The notes beneath the pieces are model-generated. The model made no database searches, was not told the origin of the DNA, and worked only from the letters and a program-made list of their open reading frames with translations. Positions 8,985-17,711 of a stretch of 64,000 nucleotides of DNA are shown here, piece by piece. The position numbers and the translations under genes are program-made. How positions within the stretch are numbered: the first letter of the stretch is position 1; every line of letters begins with the position of its first letter. The DNA lies in the NCBI GenBank assembly GCA_018266845.1, contig JAFDZO010000007.1, positions 31,834 through 95,833 on the forward strand, written 5' to 3'. The DNA is from Bacteroidota bacterium. Lineage in GTDB: Bacteria; Bacteroidota; Ignavibacteria; Tepidaquicellales; Tepidaquicellaceae.

Positions 8985-9046
8985 CGAACAACCAACAACG
9001 GACAACCAATAACGAACAACCAATAACGAATAACTGACAACGAAAA
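8985..9046. repeat. CAAC-type low-complexity tandem run, copy 1
   Basis: About six irregular units of the form AACGAACAACCAAT. A similar run in the same orientation lies at 10165-10214, so the HTH gene and its TGTTAC repeats are bracketed by these runs. Confidence 0.6.
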
Positions 9047-9048
9047 CT

Positions 9049-9096
9049 CCTGTCAAGCCAATTCAAAAAAAATTCACCTATTACTGCTAATAGGCA
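9049..9096 (+). repeat. CCTGTCAAGC hairpin element, copy 1
   Basis: Starts CCTGTCAAGC, then AATTC, an A-run and a perfect 7-bp hairpin CCTATTA-CTGC-TAATAGG (9077-9094). A second copy lies at 62820-62867 with identical internal spacing (28 nt from CCTGTC to CCTAT, 41 nt to ATAGG) but changed bases. It sits 80 nt before the HTH gene and could be its leader or an element end. Confidence 0.7.
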
Positions 9097-9175
9097 GCTT
9101 CCGGTTGTTTTCATATTTCATAATAACTAAATTACCCGGAAGTTTTTTTAAACTAAAACGAGGAAAAATACAATT

Positions 9176-9865
9176 ATGTACAACATGAACGTAAAAATGA
9201 AATTCATCGAAATGAGGGCGGCGGGAATGCCGATGTATAAAATCGCCGATGAAATAGGAGTGCACCGCGTTACCTTAATACGCTGGAATAAAGAGCTTGC
9301 CGCTTATATTTTAATTGCAAAGCAGGATATTGTTGACGAGCTTCTGCTGGAAAACAACTGCATAAAGTTAAAGCGCACTGAAGTGCTCTCAAGACATCTC
9401 GCAAAGATGTATGAGAAGCTTGATATGTACGCAGAGCAGCCGGAAAAAAGCGCGGAGTACGGCAAAACACTTGATAACATTTCAAAGCTGACACGCCTGC
9501 TGCTGATGGAAACATCAAGCCGCGGACCGGAGAATGTTTTGCTGGATAAGCACGACGATGAAAAAGCTTCGGTTGGAATTACAAGCGCGCTGCTGGTAAC
9601 GGATAACGAAAAATTTGACAGGTACAGCGAAGGCGATAATTCGGAGTATAAGCCGGAGATTGAAAAATATGAAAATAATCTTACTCTGAAAACGGGAGAG
9701 ATGCTGCACACGGGCGAAGAAAGCATTCAGAATATTTTTGATAAGCATCCTGTGCTACAGGAAATTTTTAACAGGAGCATTAAACGCAGCTCGGAAAAAA
9801 TCAAAGCTGAAATAATTTATAACGAAAATGAAAAAGCATCGCCAAGGATGGATTATGCAATGTGA
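9176..9865 (+). CDS. Helix-turn-helix protein, small-terminase/phBC6A51-like N-terminus
   Basis: 229 residues. Residues 8-40 (KFIEMRAAGMPMYKIADEIG, then VHRVTLIRWNKE) form a clear helix-turn-helix like those in phage small-terminase and transposase-type DNA-binding proteins. A charged helical middle (about 45-115) and a variable acidic tail with no catalytic motif follow. The start is supported by a GAGG about 12 nt upstream, unusual in this SD-poor window; ATG 9185 is an alternative. Three pairs of phased TGTTAC repeats lie 91-271 nt downstream. A DNA-binding role is inferred. No large terminase, portal or integrase gene is nearby, so a prophage is not supported. Confidence 0.65.
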   Translation: MYNMNVKMKFIEMRAAGMPMYKIADEIGVHRVTLIRWNKELAAYILIAKQDIVDELLLENNCIKLKRTEVLSRHLAKMYEKLDMYAEQPEKSAEYGKTLDNISKLTRLLLMETSSRGPENVLLDKHDDEKASVGITSALLVTDNEKFDRYSEGDNSEYKPEIEKYENNLTLKTGEMLHTGEESIQNIFDKHPVLQEIFNRSIKRSSEKIKAEIIYNENEKASPRMDYAM

Positions 9866-9955
9866 GCTAAATTTTGTAATGGGGAAATAGTAATAATCAG
9901 GATTTTCAAAATCTGAATAAAAGAATTGCAACTTGAAATTTGAAACCGAAAAGAA

Positions 9956-10136
9956 TGTTACTTTTTTGTTACTATTAGTAACACAATACCGTGCTTTGAA
10001 TAGAAATATTTTAAAAAATGGAAGCGATTTTCCCTTCCTTTTTAAAGAGGGGGTCAGAATGTTACAAAAATGTTACTCTTAACTGTTCCGACGCAGGAGC
10101 ATCGGAACAAGAAGTAAAATGTTACAATAATGTTAC
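9956..10136. promoter_or_regulatory. Three pairs of TGTTAC direct repeats at 11-bp phase
   Basis: TGTTAC occurs at 9956 and 9967, 10060 and 10071, and 10120 and 10131; each pair is spaced exactly 11 bp start to start (TGTTAC-N5-TGTTAC), one helical turn. An inverted GTAACA at 9978 continues the 11-bp phase of the first pair. The arrangement resembles operator sites or iterons. A protein binding cooperatively to one face of the helix is inferred; the adjacent HTH protein is the obvious candidate. Confidence 0.6.
10085..10108. repeat. GTTCCGA hairpin with AGGA loop
   Basis: GTTCCGACGC (10085-10094) pairs with GCATCGGAAC (10099-10108), with one C/A mismatch and loop AGGA. On the complementary strand the core reads GC-TCCT-GC, the same core as the TTACGAAGC hairpin at 7612. 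It lies between the second and third TGTTAC pairs. Confidence 0.65.
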
Positions 10137-10164
10137 TTTGTTCAATTAACAATTAGGAATTAGA

Positions 10165-10214
10165 AATTAACAACGAGCAACGAATAACGAACAACTAACA
10201 ACGAGCAACTGACA
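10165..10214. repeat. CAAC-type low-complexity tandem run, copy 2
   Basis: Irregular 10-11 nt units such as AACAACGAGC and AACTAGCAAC run up to the activase stop codon. With the TGTTAC pairs and the GTTCCGA hairpin this accounts for the gap 9866-10218, where no gene is seen. Confidence 0.55.
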
Positions 10215-10218
10215 ACTA

Positions 10219-13200
10219 TCAACTAGCAACTAAATCAGATTTCTTCCTGAACTTTTCCGGGATAACAATCTCAACTTCCCTCTGCGGTTTCGGGAAAAAC
10301 CCGCTAGTGCTATGACCAATGTTCTGCTCGCGTAGATGCTTTTGCAGCTCAAGCTGAACGCGGATTTTTCTTTCGTACTCCTTCAGCTTTTCTTCGATAG
10401 TAAGTATCTTGTTCTTTTTTGCGACCATGTCTTCGCGGTAGCGTTTTAAGAAGTAGCTTATGGTTTCAATACGGATTTTTATAGCGCCCGTCGGTTTGTT
10501 CTCATCAATATCTTTGAATGAGAAATAAGGTGTTCCCGATGACTCGACAATTTCCTGAACTACAGTATAAATCGGCGCATCGTGTCCGCACTTGAACGAA
10601 GAAAGCTCAAGCGCAACTAAGTTAGGATGACGCGCAGTAAATTTTGAAGCCCAGACCTTGCGGGATGTATTTTCAGAGTAAGAATTTTTCCATACGTCTT
10701 CAATATCCATGGGCGAGCGGATAATTCCGGCTCTTACTTCATCGCCAAAAAGATTTTCAAGGGTTTCGTCGTCCGTGGGCAAAGCATCCTGAAAGAAAAC
10801 CGGATAGCCGAGCTTCTGGAACTCTTCAAGAATTTCGTGATTAATACCTGGGTCATTGTGATAAGGTCTGCCTAAAAGAACAATACCTATTCTGTCTTCG
10901 CGTTCAAGCTGATTAAGAACTTCCTTTGATTTCCATTTCAGGTCATCAAAGAACCGGCTCAATGCTTTGTATCCTTCTTTAACGGCGCGTTTGTTTTCTT
11001 CCTCTGAAAGCCCGAGGCGTTCATGAAATTCTTTATATAATTGTCGTGCTGTAAGCTGTTCATTATTAAGCTGAATGAAGGGACACAGATATTCAAGTCC
11101 CGACTCCTTAAACAAATCACCTTCCTTAGTGAAGGCAGCTTTTGCCGCTTCTATAGTTGCAGTGATTGTTGGGCAGGCAGTATGTGCCTGAGCATATTCT
11201 AAATCCGATGGCATTGTATCAACAATCGGTGCAAAAATAAAATCTAACTTTTTCTTTTTATGTTGTACGTAAACAAGATTATGAACATGAGGGATAGCAA
11301 CTTTCGAAGGAAAACACGGGTCAATGCTTCCGCGTTTTGCTCCGGCTTTATACATTTCTTCAGAGGTATATTCGCTGAATACAAAATTTCCCAGCTTAAT
11401 GCCAAGCGACTCAAAATATGCAGTGAAGAACGGAGTATGCGAATACATATTAAGCAGACGCGGCATTCCGATAACAATTTTTTCGCGCTGCGAAATTTTT
11501 TCAAGCTGTTTTGAAATATGCTCTTCGGCTTGCTTGTTCTTTAATAATCTTTTTATTGGAGAATTGTAAACTCTTGCTTTAATTTCTTCCTCTGTATCTT
11601 TTACTGTCGGCGGTTTAACAGGCATCCATACTTTTGTTGCTGCTTCATCCACCATGTTGGGATTTGCTTTCTTGATTGCATCAAGTCCTGATTTGATTCC
11701 TTTCATATCGGCAATATCTTCAACGGTTCCCTTTTCGCAAGTAGCAATAATTAAACGCTGAATGCCTGCTTCCATAGGGACTTTTGATTTCGGGTTAACA
11801 ATTTTTTCCGGCTGAATAATATTAAGCTCGACAAATTTTTTCTTTTCCTCTTCAAAATGTTCAGGTTCAATATGTTCAGTCTTAACATCTATAAAAGTTC
11901 TGAGGCATTTATTCTTGCAGAAGTAACACCGAGTATCTTCGGAGCGCGTTGTCTTGTATAAAATTTGCGATACTTTTTCCAGACCTATAAATTGTGTCCT
12001 ATGTCCGTTGTGATATAATCGCGCGGCTTCAATACCGCAGCCAATTGCTCCGGCTTCACCTGTGTGCTTATGAACATAAATATTTGGAGTAATGCCTGAG
12101 CCTTTGAATCTTTCTTCGATAAAATCCACCTGTGATTTTACTGCAGCGAGATTATGCTGGGTTCCGCCCTGCAATACAAAAGTAGAGCCGAGTTTTGCAA
12201 GATTTGGGATTTGAGAAACATAAAGCCAGATATTTTTCGGAAGAACGTTTGCTAAGCCAGCCATGATTTCTTCTGCTTTCCAGCCTTGTCGCTGGAAGTC
12301 AACAATATCAGACTGCATAAATACAGCGCAGCCGTAACCAAAGGTAGGGAAAGTTTTAGCAGAAAAAGCAACGTTTGCAAACTCTTCTACTTCATATCCG
12401 AAACCTTGTGCAGTTGACTGAAGGAAGTAACCGTTACCTGCAGAGCATTGAGTATTGAGTTTGAAATCAACAACGCGTCCCTGATTGAGAATTATGATTT
12501 TTATATCCTGTCCCCCGACATCGCAAATAACATCTGTCTGCGGATAGAAATGAAGTCCTGCCTGAGTGTGTGCAACAGTTTCAACGAGGGCAACGTCTGC
12601 GTGAAGAACGTCTTTCAAAATATCTTTTGCATAGCCGGTAGTTCCGACACCAAGGATTTCCAAAGTTGCGCCCTGCGCTTCGACCTGTTCCTGAATTTTG
12701 CCAAGTATATCAATACAGTCTTCAATCGGATTTCCCTTTGAAAGCTGATATGCTTTTACTAAAACTTGTTTATCAAGTGATACTAGCGCTGCTTTTGTAG
12801 AAGTTGAGCCGCCGTCAATTCCTATAAATCCGCGTACAATTTCTCCCGGCTTAAACGTTGCGGGAGTAAACTTTTCTACTTTATATTTTTGAATGAAGGC
12901 ATCAAGCTCTTCGGGAGATTTTGAAAGTCCCGTTGTATTTCCGGTTGAGTTAAGTTTCTTTTCAGCTTCACGTCCGAATTTTATATAATCTTCTAAACCT
13001 TTATAACCTTTATAAACACCAATATGATTTTCCTCTTCTTTACCGAATTCAACTGCGCCGATAGCAGCAAAGTATTGAGCGTTATCGGGAACACGGATAA
13101 GCTCTTCAATTGGTTTATCGGGAACCTGTACTTTTCTTTCCTGCCAAATCTTCGGAATATTGGAACGCCAGCAGTCAATCATTCCCTTAATAAATGTATT

Positions 13201-13881
13201 CGGACCGCCAAGCAAAAGCACTTCAGGCTTCAATGTATGACCTCGGGTAAGAACGGAAATATTTTGTTGTATGATGGATTCAAAAAGAGAAGCCATTAAT
13301 TCATCGGCAGGTACGCCTGATTTTTGCAAACCGTTAATATCGGTCTCTGCAAAAACTCCGCATTTGCCGGCAACGGGATGGAGGCGTAATCCTTCGTATC
13401 CCATATTGCAAAGTTCCGCAGCGGGAATTTTCAGCTTGGCATTTATTTTATCTATCACTGCGCCGGTACCGCCTGCGCATTTATCGTTCATCGAGGGAAT
13501 CTTTTTCTTCTTCCCTGTTTCTTCATCTTCTTTGAAGATTATTATTTTAGCATCTTGTCCGCCAAGTTCGATAACTGATAATGTATTCGGATATAATTTT
13601 TCTACAGCAAGAGAAACTGCATTCACTTCCTGTACAAACTTTGCTCCAACGTGTTTACCTATGTTCGCGCCGCCGGAGCCTGTTATAAAAATTCTTACAT
13701 CGAAAGGATTTGTTATCTTGCAGTCTTCTTCTATTTTTTTAAGAAGCTCTAATGATTTTTCGGGCTGCTTTGTATCGTGGCGCTGATAATCAGACCAAAT
13801 TATTTCATCAGTAGCTGCATCAATGACAACTGCCTTTACTGTTGTAGAACCGACATCAAAACCTATATAAAATTTGGACAT
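10219..13881 (-). CDS. Acyl-CoA dehydratase activase with tandem BadF/BcrA ATPase domains and DUF2229
   Basis: 1220 residues. Two ASKHA-fold ATPase domains of the HgdC/BadF type: domain 1 (1-275) with DVGSTTVKAV, ELGGQDAK and MNDKCAGGTG; domain 2 (350-620) with GIDGGSTSTKAAL, DVGGQDIK and NTQCSAGNGY. The Cys in CAGGTG/CSAGNG is the usual ligand of the [4Fe-4S] cluster between activase subunits. A Cys-rich CYFCKNKC motif (about 650) follows, then a DUF2229 region (about 830-1060; MPRLLNMYSHTPFF, GSIDPCFPSKVA). In characterised relatives the activase injects an electron by ATP hydrolysis into a 2-hydroxyacyl-CoA dehydratase or reductase. Here the probable partner is encoded at 14572-16350. The substrate is unknown. 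Confidence 0.9.
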   Translation of the reverse strand: MSKFYIGFDVGSTTVKAVVIDAATDEIIWSDYQRHDTKQPEKSLELLKKIEEDCKITNPFDVRIFITGSGGANIGKHVGAKFVQEVNAVSLAVEKLYPNTLSVIELGGQDAKIIIFKEDEETGKKKKIPSMNDKCAGGTGAVIDKINAKLKIPAAELCNMGYEGLRLHPVAGKCGVFAETDINGLQKSGVPADELMASLFESIIQQNISVLTRGHTLKPEVLLLGGPNTFIKGMIDCWRSNIPKIWQERKVQVPDKPIEELIRVPDNAQYFAAIGAVEFGKEEENHIGVYKGYKGLEDYIKFGREAEKKLNSTGNTTGLSKSPEELDAFIQKYKVEKFTPATFKPGEIVRGFIGIDGGSTSTKAALVSLDKQVLVKAYQLSKGNPIEDCIDILGKIQEQVEAQGATLEILGVGTTGYAKDILKDVLHADVALVETVAHTQAGLHFYPQTDVICDVGGQDIKIIILNQGRVVDFKLNTQCSAGNGYFLQSTAQGFGYEVEEFANVAFSAKTFPTFGYGCAVFMQSDIVDFQRQGWKAEEIMAGLANVLPKNIWLYVSQIPNLAKLGSTFVLQGGTQHNLAAVKSQVDFIEERFKGSGITPNIYVHKHTGEAGAIGCGIEAARLYHNGHRTQFIGLEKVSQILYKTTRSEDTRCYFCKNKCLRTFIDVKTEHIEPEHFEEEKKKFVELNIIQPEKIVNPKSKVPMEAGIQRLIIATCEKGTVEDIADMKGIKSGLDAIKKANPNMVDEAATKVWMPVKPPTVKDTEEEIKARVYNSPIKRLLKNKQAEEHISKQLEKISQREKIVIGMPRLLNMYSHTPFFTAYFESLGIKLGNFVFSEYTSEEMYKAGAKRGSIDPCFPSKVAIPHVHNLVYVQHKKKKLDFIFAPIVDTMPSDLEYAQAHTACPTITATIEAAKAAFTKEGDLFKESGLEYLCPFIQLNNEQLTARQLYKEFHERLGLSEEENKRAVKEGYKALSRFFDDLKWKSKEVLNQLEREDRIGIVLLGRPYHNDPGINHEILEEFQKLGYPVFFQDALPTDDETLENLFGDEVRAGIIRSPMDIEDVWKNSYSENTSRKVWASKFTARHPNLVALELSSFKCGHDAPIYTVVQEIVESSGTPYFSFKDIDENKPTGAIKIRIETISYFLKRYREDMVAKKNKILTIEEKLKEYERKIRVQLELQKHLREQNIGHSTSGFFPKPQREVEIVIPEKFRKKSDLVAS

Positions 13882-13893
13882 TCGAATTACAAT

Positions 13894-14112
13894 TTATTTA
13901 TCCTGCTTAGAATTATATTTTTGCTTATGATCAGAAACAAAAGAAATCTGTTTTTGTCTTTCGCGAAAATCGTGTAATATATTATCTGCATTTTGATTAA
14001 TCTCTTTGGCAGTAAGGTTTCTTTTCCCCAACTTATGTTTAACTTCAATAAGTTCCCATAACATTGGATCTGCTTTTTTGCTATATTTGTTTTCCGATTT
14101 TATGTTAACCAC
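13894..14112 (-). CDS. Small antitoxin-like partner of the PIN protein
   Basis: 72 residues, charged and mostly helical (ELIEVKHKLGKRNL, EINQNADNILHDFRERQKQ), with no recognisable DNA-binding fold. The GTG start is supported by an AGGAG at 14122-14126 (minus strand), 9 nt upstream, and an in-frame TAG lies just before that. It overlaps the 3' end of the PIN gene by 8 nt and ends 12 nt before the activase start. Size and coupling suggest the cognate antitoxin in a toxin-first pair. This is inference from context only. Confidence 0.6.
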   Translation of the reverse strand: MVNIKSENKYSKKADPMLWELIEVKHKLGKRNLTAKEINQNADNILHDFRERQKQISFVSDHKQKYNSKQDK

Positions 14113-14587
14113 TTCTATTAACTCCTATACTGTTTAACGTTACAATCTCAATTAACTTTAAACTATTTTGTTTATTAATTCTATGAACATCCATAATAGA
14201 TTCTATGTTTAAAAAGTGCTTAAAATTCCATGAAACAATTGCATCAATATGATTTAATGAAGCACAAGTAATATGTATAGTATTGTTGATTTCCTTTGAA
14301 AGAATTTTAGATTCATTTTGATATTGCCGGGATAAATCCAAAATTTCATCCGTAATTTTTAAAATATTAAATTTACTATTCTCTATAAATTCAAACATTG
14401 TATCTCTTTTGATAATATTTTTAGTTGCATCGATCTCTTCAAGCACAATAACGGAAATATAGCAATTATAATTTAACAAGTTATCCGCAAACCAATTTTG
14501 AGTCGTAATTTGTCTATCCGAATTATTAGAATCAAAATAAGCTGAAATTACCGATGTATCAAAATATAACTTTAATCTCGAAGACAA
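14105..14587 (-). CDS. PIN-domain protein, probable VapC-like toxin
   Basis: 160 residues. A PIN ribonuclease fold is indicated by LYFDTSVISAYFD (first catalytic Asp at about 10), SVIVLEEI (Glu in helix 3) and ITCASLNHIDAIVSWNFKHF (last acidic centre plus the conserved NFKHF). VapC-type toxins cleave tRNA or rRNA with Mg2+. The start is TTG and lies 16 nt inside the end of the dehydratase gene, so translation is probably coupled to it. No methionine is available near the N-terminus. The partner at 13894-14112 follows with an 8-nt overlap. A non-toxin PIN nuclease is the alternative. Confidence 0.8.
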   Translation of the reverse strand: MSSRLKLYFDTSVISAYFDSNNSDRQITTQNWFADNLLNYNCYISVIVLEEIDATKNIIKRDTMFEFIENSKFNILKITDEILDLSRQYQNESKILSKEINNTIHITCASLNHIDAIVSWNFKHFLNIESIMDVHRINKQNSLKLIEIVTLNSIGVNRSG

Positions 14588-16350
14588 TTTTCTATTGCGG
14601 TTGTTTTTATTCCTTCTTTCTTCATAATTTCAGCTACATCTAAAATAAAGTTTGCTCCGACTCCTGAAATTCCTTTGCGATGCGAAACATGGAAGAAAGG
14701 CTTTTGTAAGTCTTCACGGGTTTCAACAAACGCTTTAATTTCTTCAAGAGAATATCCCGTCTTTGCAAGGCATTCGTTATATTCGTTTTTTGCTTTTGCT
14801 TTGGCTTCACCGAGCGCCATCTGAACTCTTGAATGCGCATTAACATCTCCTTCCCCTGAGGTTTCTATAGGAAGGAAAATCATATCTTTGTAAACTGATG
14901 TAACAACTGACTGCACGCCGTCAGATTGTGTAGAAGGCATACAGCCGAACGGCTTAAGTGAAAGCACCATATGGCAGAGATTGTTAATAGTGTAATAAAT
15001 ACTCTTACCGACTTCAAGATGCCCTTCTCCGCCCTCTACTCTTGAGTTATAAAATTTATGAGCAAGGTCTTTTAAAATTTTCTGGTCAACAATTTCGTGT
15101 GGCATATTATCCAAAGCTTTTCTTACTCTGTTATATTCTCTTTCAAAAATTTTCTCTGCAAGAGTAAGTACGAACATATTTTGTTTATACTTTTTCTTAA
15201 GCTCAAGTTTTTCTTTTAATGATAATTTGTCGGTTAAATCTTTATCCAGCTTTAAACCTTTCTCATCTTTATTAACTTCTTTTGCCTGATGAAGCATATA
15301 TAAAATCCAAGTTGCAATCGGCTCGACTACAAGCTGCGCTCCTTCCCTTTCAAGGAATGGAAACATATTAAAATTGCCGTCGCCTTCAGTTGTCTGCGCC
15401 CAGAACTCACCAGTGATTTTTACAATCGGCTTCATTCTTGTGCGGTCAACTTTTATTGCATTAAATTTTTCTCTTATTTCATGAACCGTTTCTATATAAT
15501 AATCACCTAAAATCTGGTCAATAAATTTTGAGACATAATCCGAAGAAGGAATAAATGATAAAAGCTTTCCAATCTTTGTATTAAAATCAAAATGGCTTTT
15601 TGTTCTGAACTTCTGATAAACCATTTCAATTGCCTCATCCAGAACTTTATCTGTTTCACCCTTATTTATTTCGTAAGGTCTTATCTGATAAGCTATGTCA
15701 TTCAATAAATCACCTATCATCATTGCGTTCAGAAGTCCAAGGAAGAAATCCAGATTCATTTCAAGACCTGCTTCAGCTTCTTCCTGTGAAAGACCACCTG
15801 TTTGCTGAAAAATTATGACTCTGAATCCGTCAAAGCCTGAATTTCTCAATGCCAAACGATACTCCGCTTCATACATTCCAAAGCGGCAGGGACCGCAAGC
15901 ACCGGCTGTGAAGAACACATAATTTTCTTTTATCTCTTCGCGTGTTTTTCCCTGCGCCTCTAAATTCTGAAGATGCTGAACAAGATTTCCAACTGTAAAA
16001 TAAGTGGGATTGCATTGCCCGTTGTTTCCGTATTCTTTACCAAGCTGGAATGCTTTTTTATCAGGTACGGGAATATAATCCGTTTTATAGCCCAGTCCTT
16101 CGAGTGCCCCTTTAATAAGCTTTTCATGTTTCCATGTTAAACCGCCGAAAAGGATAGTGGTGTTTTCTCTCTCGTTTTTCTTAAAAGCTCTCTCAAAGGG
16201 TCTTTTGAAGTGATCAATTTTTTTAGCTTCAACGCCGTACTCCTGCTCAAGACGCTTTCTTTCTTTTATAAGAAGATCTTGAACGTAATCTTCGGAGATA
16301 AAATCTTTATCCCGGAATTTTAACTCTGATATTGGAATAACAGTTGACAT
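14572..16350 (-). CDS. 2-hydroxyacyl-CoA dehydratase-like protein, activase partner
   Basis: 592 residues related to HgdB/BcrC-type dehydratase subunits and the DUF2229-linked proteins found with giant activases. Features seen are LFGGLTWKHEKLIKGALEGL (about 68-87), a Cys-rich YGNNGQCNPTYF and GACGPCRFGMYEAEYR (cluster-ligand candidates, about 110-160), VIIFQQTGG, and a C-terminal LKPFGCMPSTQSDG. In many genomes this region is fused behind the activase; here it is a separate gene, 5 nt after hpnE and before the PIN pair and the activase. An electron-bifurcating or radical dehydration role is inferred; the reaction is unknown. Confidence 0.8.
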   Translation of the reverse strand: MSTVIPISELKFRDKDFISEDYVQDLLIKERKRLEQEYGVEAKKIDHFKRPFERAFKKNERENTTILFGGLTWKHEKLIKGALEGLGYKTDYIPVPDKKAFQLGKEYGNNGQCNPTYFTVGNLVQHLQNLEAQGKTREEIKENYVFFTAGACGPCRFGMYEAEYRLALRNSGFDGFRVIIFQQTGGLSQEEAEAGLEMNLDFFLGLLNAMMIGDLLNDIAYQIRPYEINKGETDKVLDEAIEMVYQKFRTKSHFDFNTKIGKLLSFIPSSDYVSKFIDQILGDYYIETVHEIREKFNAIKVDRTRMKPIVKITGEFWAQTTEGDGNFNMFPFLEREGAQLVVEPIATWILYMLHQAKEVNKDEKGLKLDKDLTDKLSLKEKLELKKKYKQNMFVLTLAEKIFEREYNRVRKALDNMPHEIVDQKILKDLAHKFYNSRVEGGEGHLEVGKSIYYTINNLCHMVLSLKPFGCMPSTQSDGVQSVVTSVYKDMIFLPIETSGEGDVNAHSRVQMALGEAKAKAKNEYNECLAKTGYSLEEIKAFVETREDLQKPFFHVSHRKGISGVGANFILDVAEIMKKEGIKTTAIENCLRD

Positions 16351-16355
16351 AATTT

Positions 16356-17666
16356 TTAGAATTTTTCGGATATTATTTTTGAACTTTTTATAGCGCTTTC
16401 AATTGTCGCCGGTAATCCCGTATTTGTCCAGTCTCCGGCAATAAAAAAATTAGTAAGTTCTGTAACCTGATCAGGTCTTTTATCAATACACAAATTATCG
16501 GGAATAAAAGTTGCACGCTTCTCTTTTATAATCTTGTAATCTTTTACTCGCAGACTCTCAAAACCTGTGATACATTTAGATAAATCTGAAATACACCGGC
16601 TAAATATTTTTTCAGCCGGCTCCTCTGTAAACTCATCAAGGAAATCCGAAGCGCTGATTACAATTGAAAGATGGTAGGGGTTTCTTTTGAAAATCCACTG
16701 GACCTTTGTGCCAATGAGACCTGTCATTCCGAAAGAATTATTCTTCAATAAATTTCCCGGAATCTCATTTTCAAAAAATAAATGAAGTGAAATTATTGAA
16801 GAAGAATTTATATTGCCCCTGCCTTTAAAATATCTATTATAATCTTCATTTTCAAATAAATCTGTAAATCTGAAAAAAGGTACTGCCGAAACATAGTAAT
16901 CCGAAAAAATCTTTTCCCCTTTTTCATTTTCTATGTATTCGACTTTATTTTCTTTAATTTTAATTTTTGATACCTTTTCTTTTAGTGTAAATCCAATGTT
17001 ATTTTTTTTAAAATACTCTGCTGCGCCGTAAATAAATAATTCGTTCAGATTTGTTTTTGGGATTACCAGGCTTGAAAATTCCTTTTTTGAAAACCCGTTC
17101 TTTAAAATATCAAGAAAAATTTTGCAATTAATGTTTTCAGGCTTCGCATTGAATACTGCAAAGATAAAGGGCTCCCAAAAATATTTGATTAGTCTTTCTT
17201 TTTGATTAATTTTTCTCAAAAGCTCGGAAACATTTTTTAATGATTCTAATTTTTTGTCTGTAAAAATCTTATAAATCATTAGAACGGAAATCTTATCGGA
17301 AAAATTAAGAGCTTTATATGTTAGCAGCGCCGTTAAAAGATTAAACGGAGCAGGAAGGTTGTAGGTTTTTAAATTGAAAGAATTTTTACCCGTATCATAA
17401 AAATTAACTTCAAGATTTTTTTGGAAGTCTAATTTATTGTAAGCCCCTATGGCTTTAAGGTACTCAAATGTATTTTGATACCATCCGGCTAAAATATGCT
17501 GACCGTTATCGAAGTAAAGGTTTTTCTCTCTATCGTAAAAAGCATAAGCCCTGCCGCCTAATTTTGGAGAGGATTCAAGCAACCGGATATTGCAGCCTTT
17601 TTTATGCAGAAAAACTGCTGCCGAAAGACCTGCCAAACCGCCTCCTATAACAGTTACTTTTTTCAA
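16356..17666 (-). CDS. hpnE: Hydroxysqualene dehydroxylase HpnE
   Basis: 436 residues. An FAD flavoprotein with the N-terminal dinucleotide-binding motif VIGGGLAGLSAAVFL (5-19), LLESSPKLGGRA (about 29-40) and the C-terminal FIAGDWTNTGLPATIESAI FAD motif. It matches the phytoene-desaturase-like HpnE group, which reduces hydroxysqualene to squalene. Directly upstream lie two trans-prenyl synthases matching hpnD and hpnC, completing the three-enzyme squalene pathway. A spacing of 5 nt to the dehydratase gene suggests one transcript. Confidence 0.88.
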   Translation of the reverse strand: MKKVTVIGGGLAGLSAAVFLHKKGCNIRLLESSPKLGGRAYAFYDREKNLYFDNGQHILAGWYQNTFEYLKAIGAYNKLDFQKNLEVNFYDTGKNSFNLKTYNLPAPFNLLTALLTYKALNFSDKISVLMIYKIFTDKKLESLKNVSELLRKINQKERLIKYFWEPFIFAVFNAKPENINCKIFLDILKNGFSKKEFSSLVIPKTNLNELFIYGAAEYFKKNNIGFTLKEKVSKIKIKENKVEYIENEKGEKIFSDYYVSAVPFFRFTDLFENEDYNRYFKGRGNINSSSIISLHLFFENEIPGNLLKNNSFGMTGLIGTKVQWIFKRNPYHLSIVISASDFLDEFTEEPAEKIFSRCISDLSKCITGFESLRVKDYKIIKEKRATFIPDNLCIDKRPDQVTELTNFFIAGDWTNTGLPATIESAIKSSKIISEKF

Positions 17667-17711
17667 GTCAGTAGTTGAAAATGAATATTAGTGTTTGAAT
17701 TAAACAATTGA

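Noticed and set aside
8860..9265. Minus-strand open frames over the mosaic and the HTH gene start
   Set aside because: They are made of repeat sequence and antisense HTH sequence.
9270..9748. Three minus-strand open frames inside the HTH gene
   Set aside because: Antisense shadows; the plus frame has a clear helix-turn-helix and an SD.
8865..10218. Prophage remnant, based on the small-terminase-like HTH
   Set aside because: No large terminase, portal, capsid, tail or integrase gene is near, and flanking genes are metabolic.
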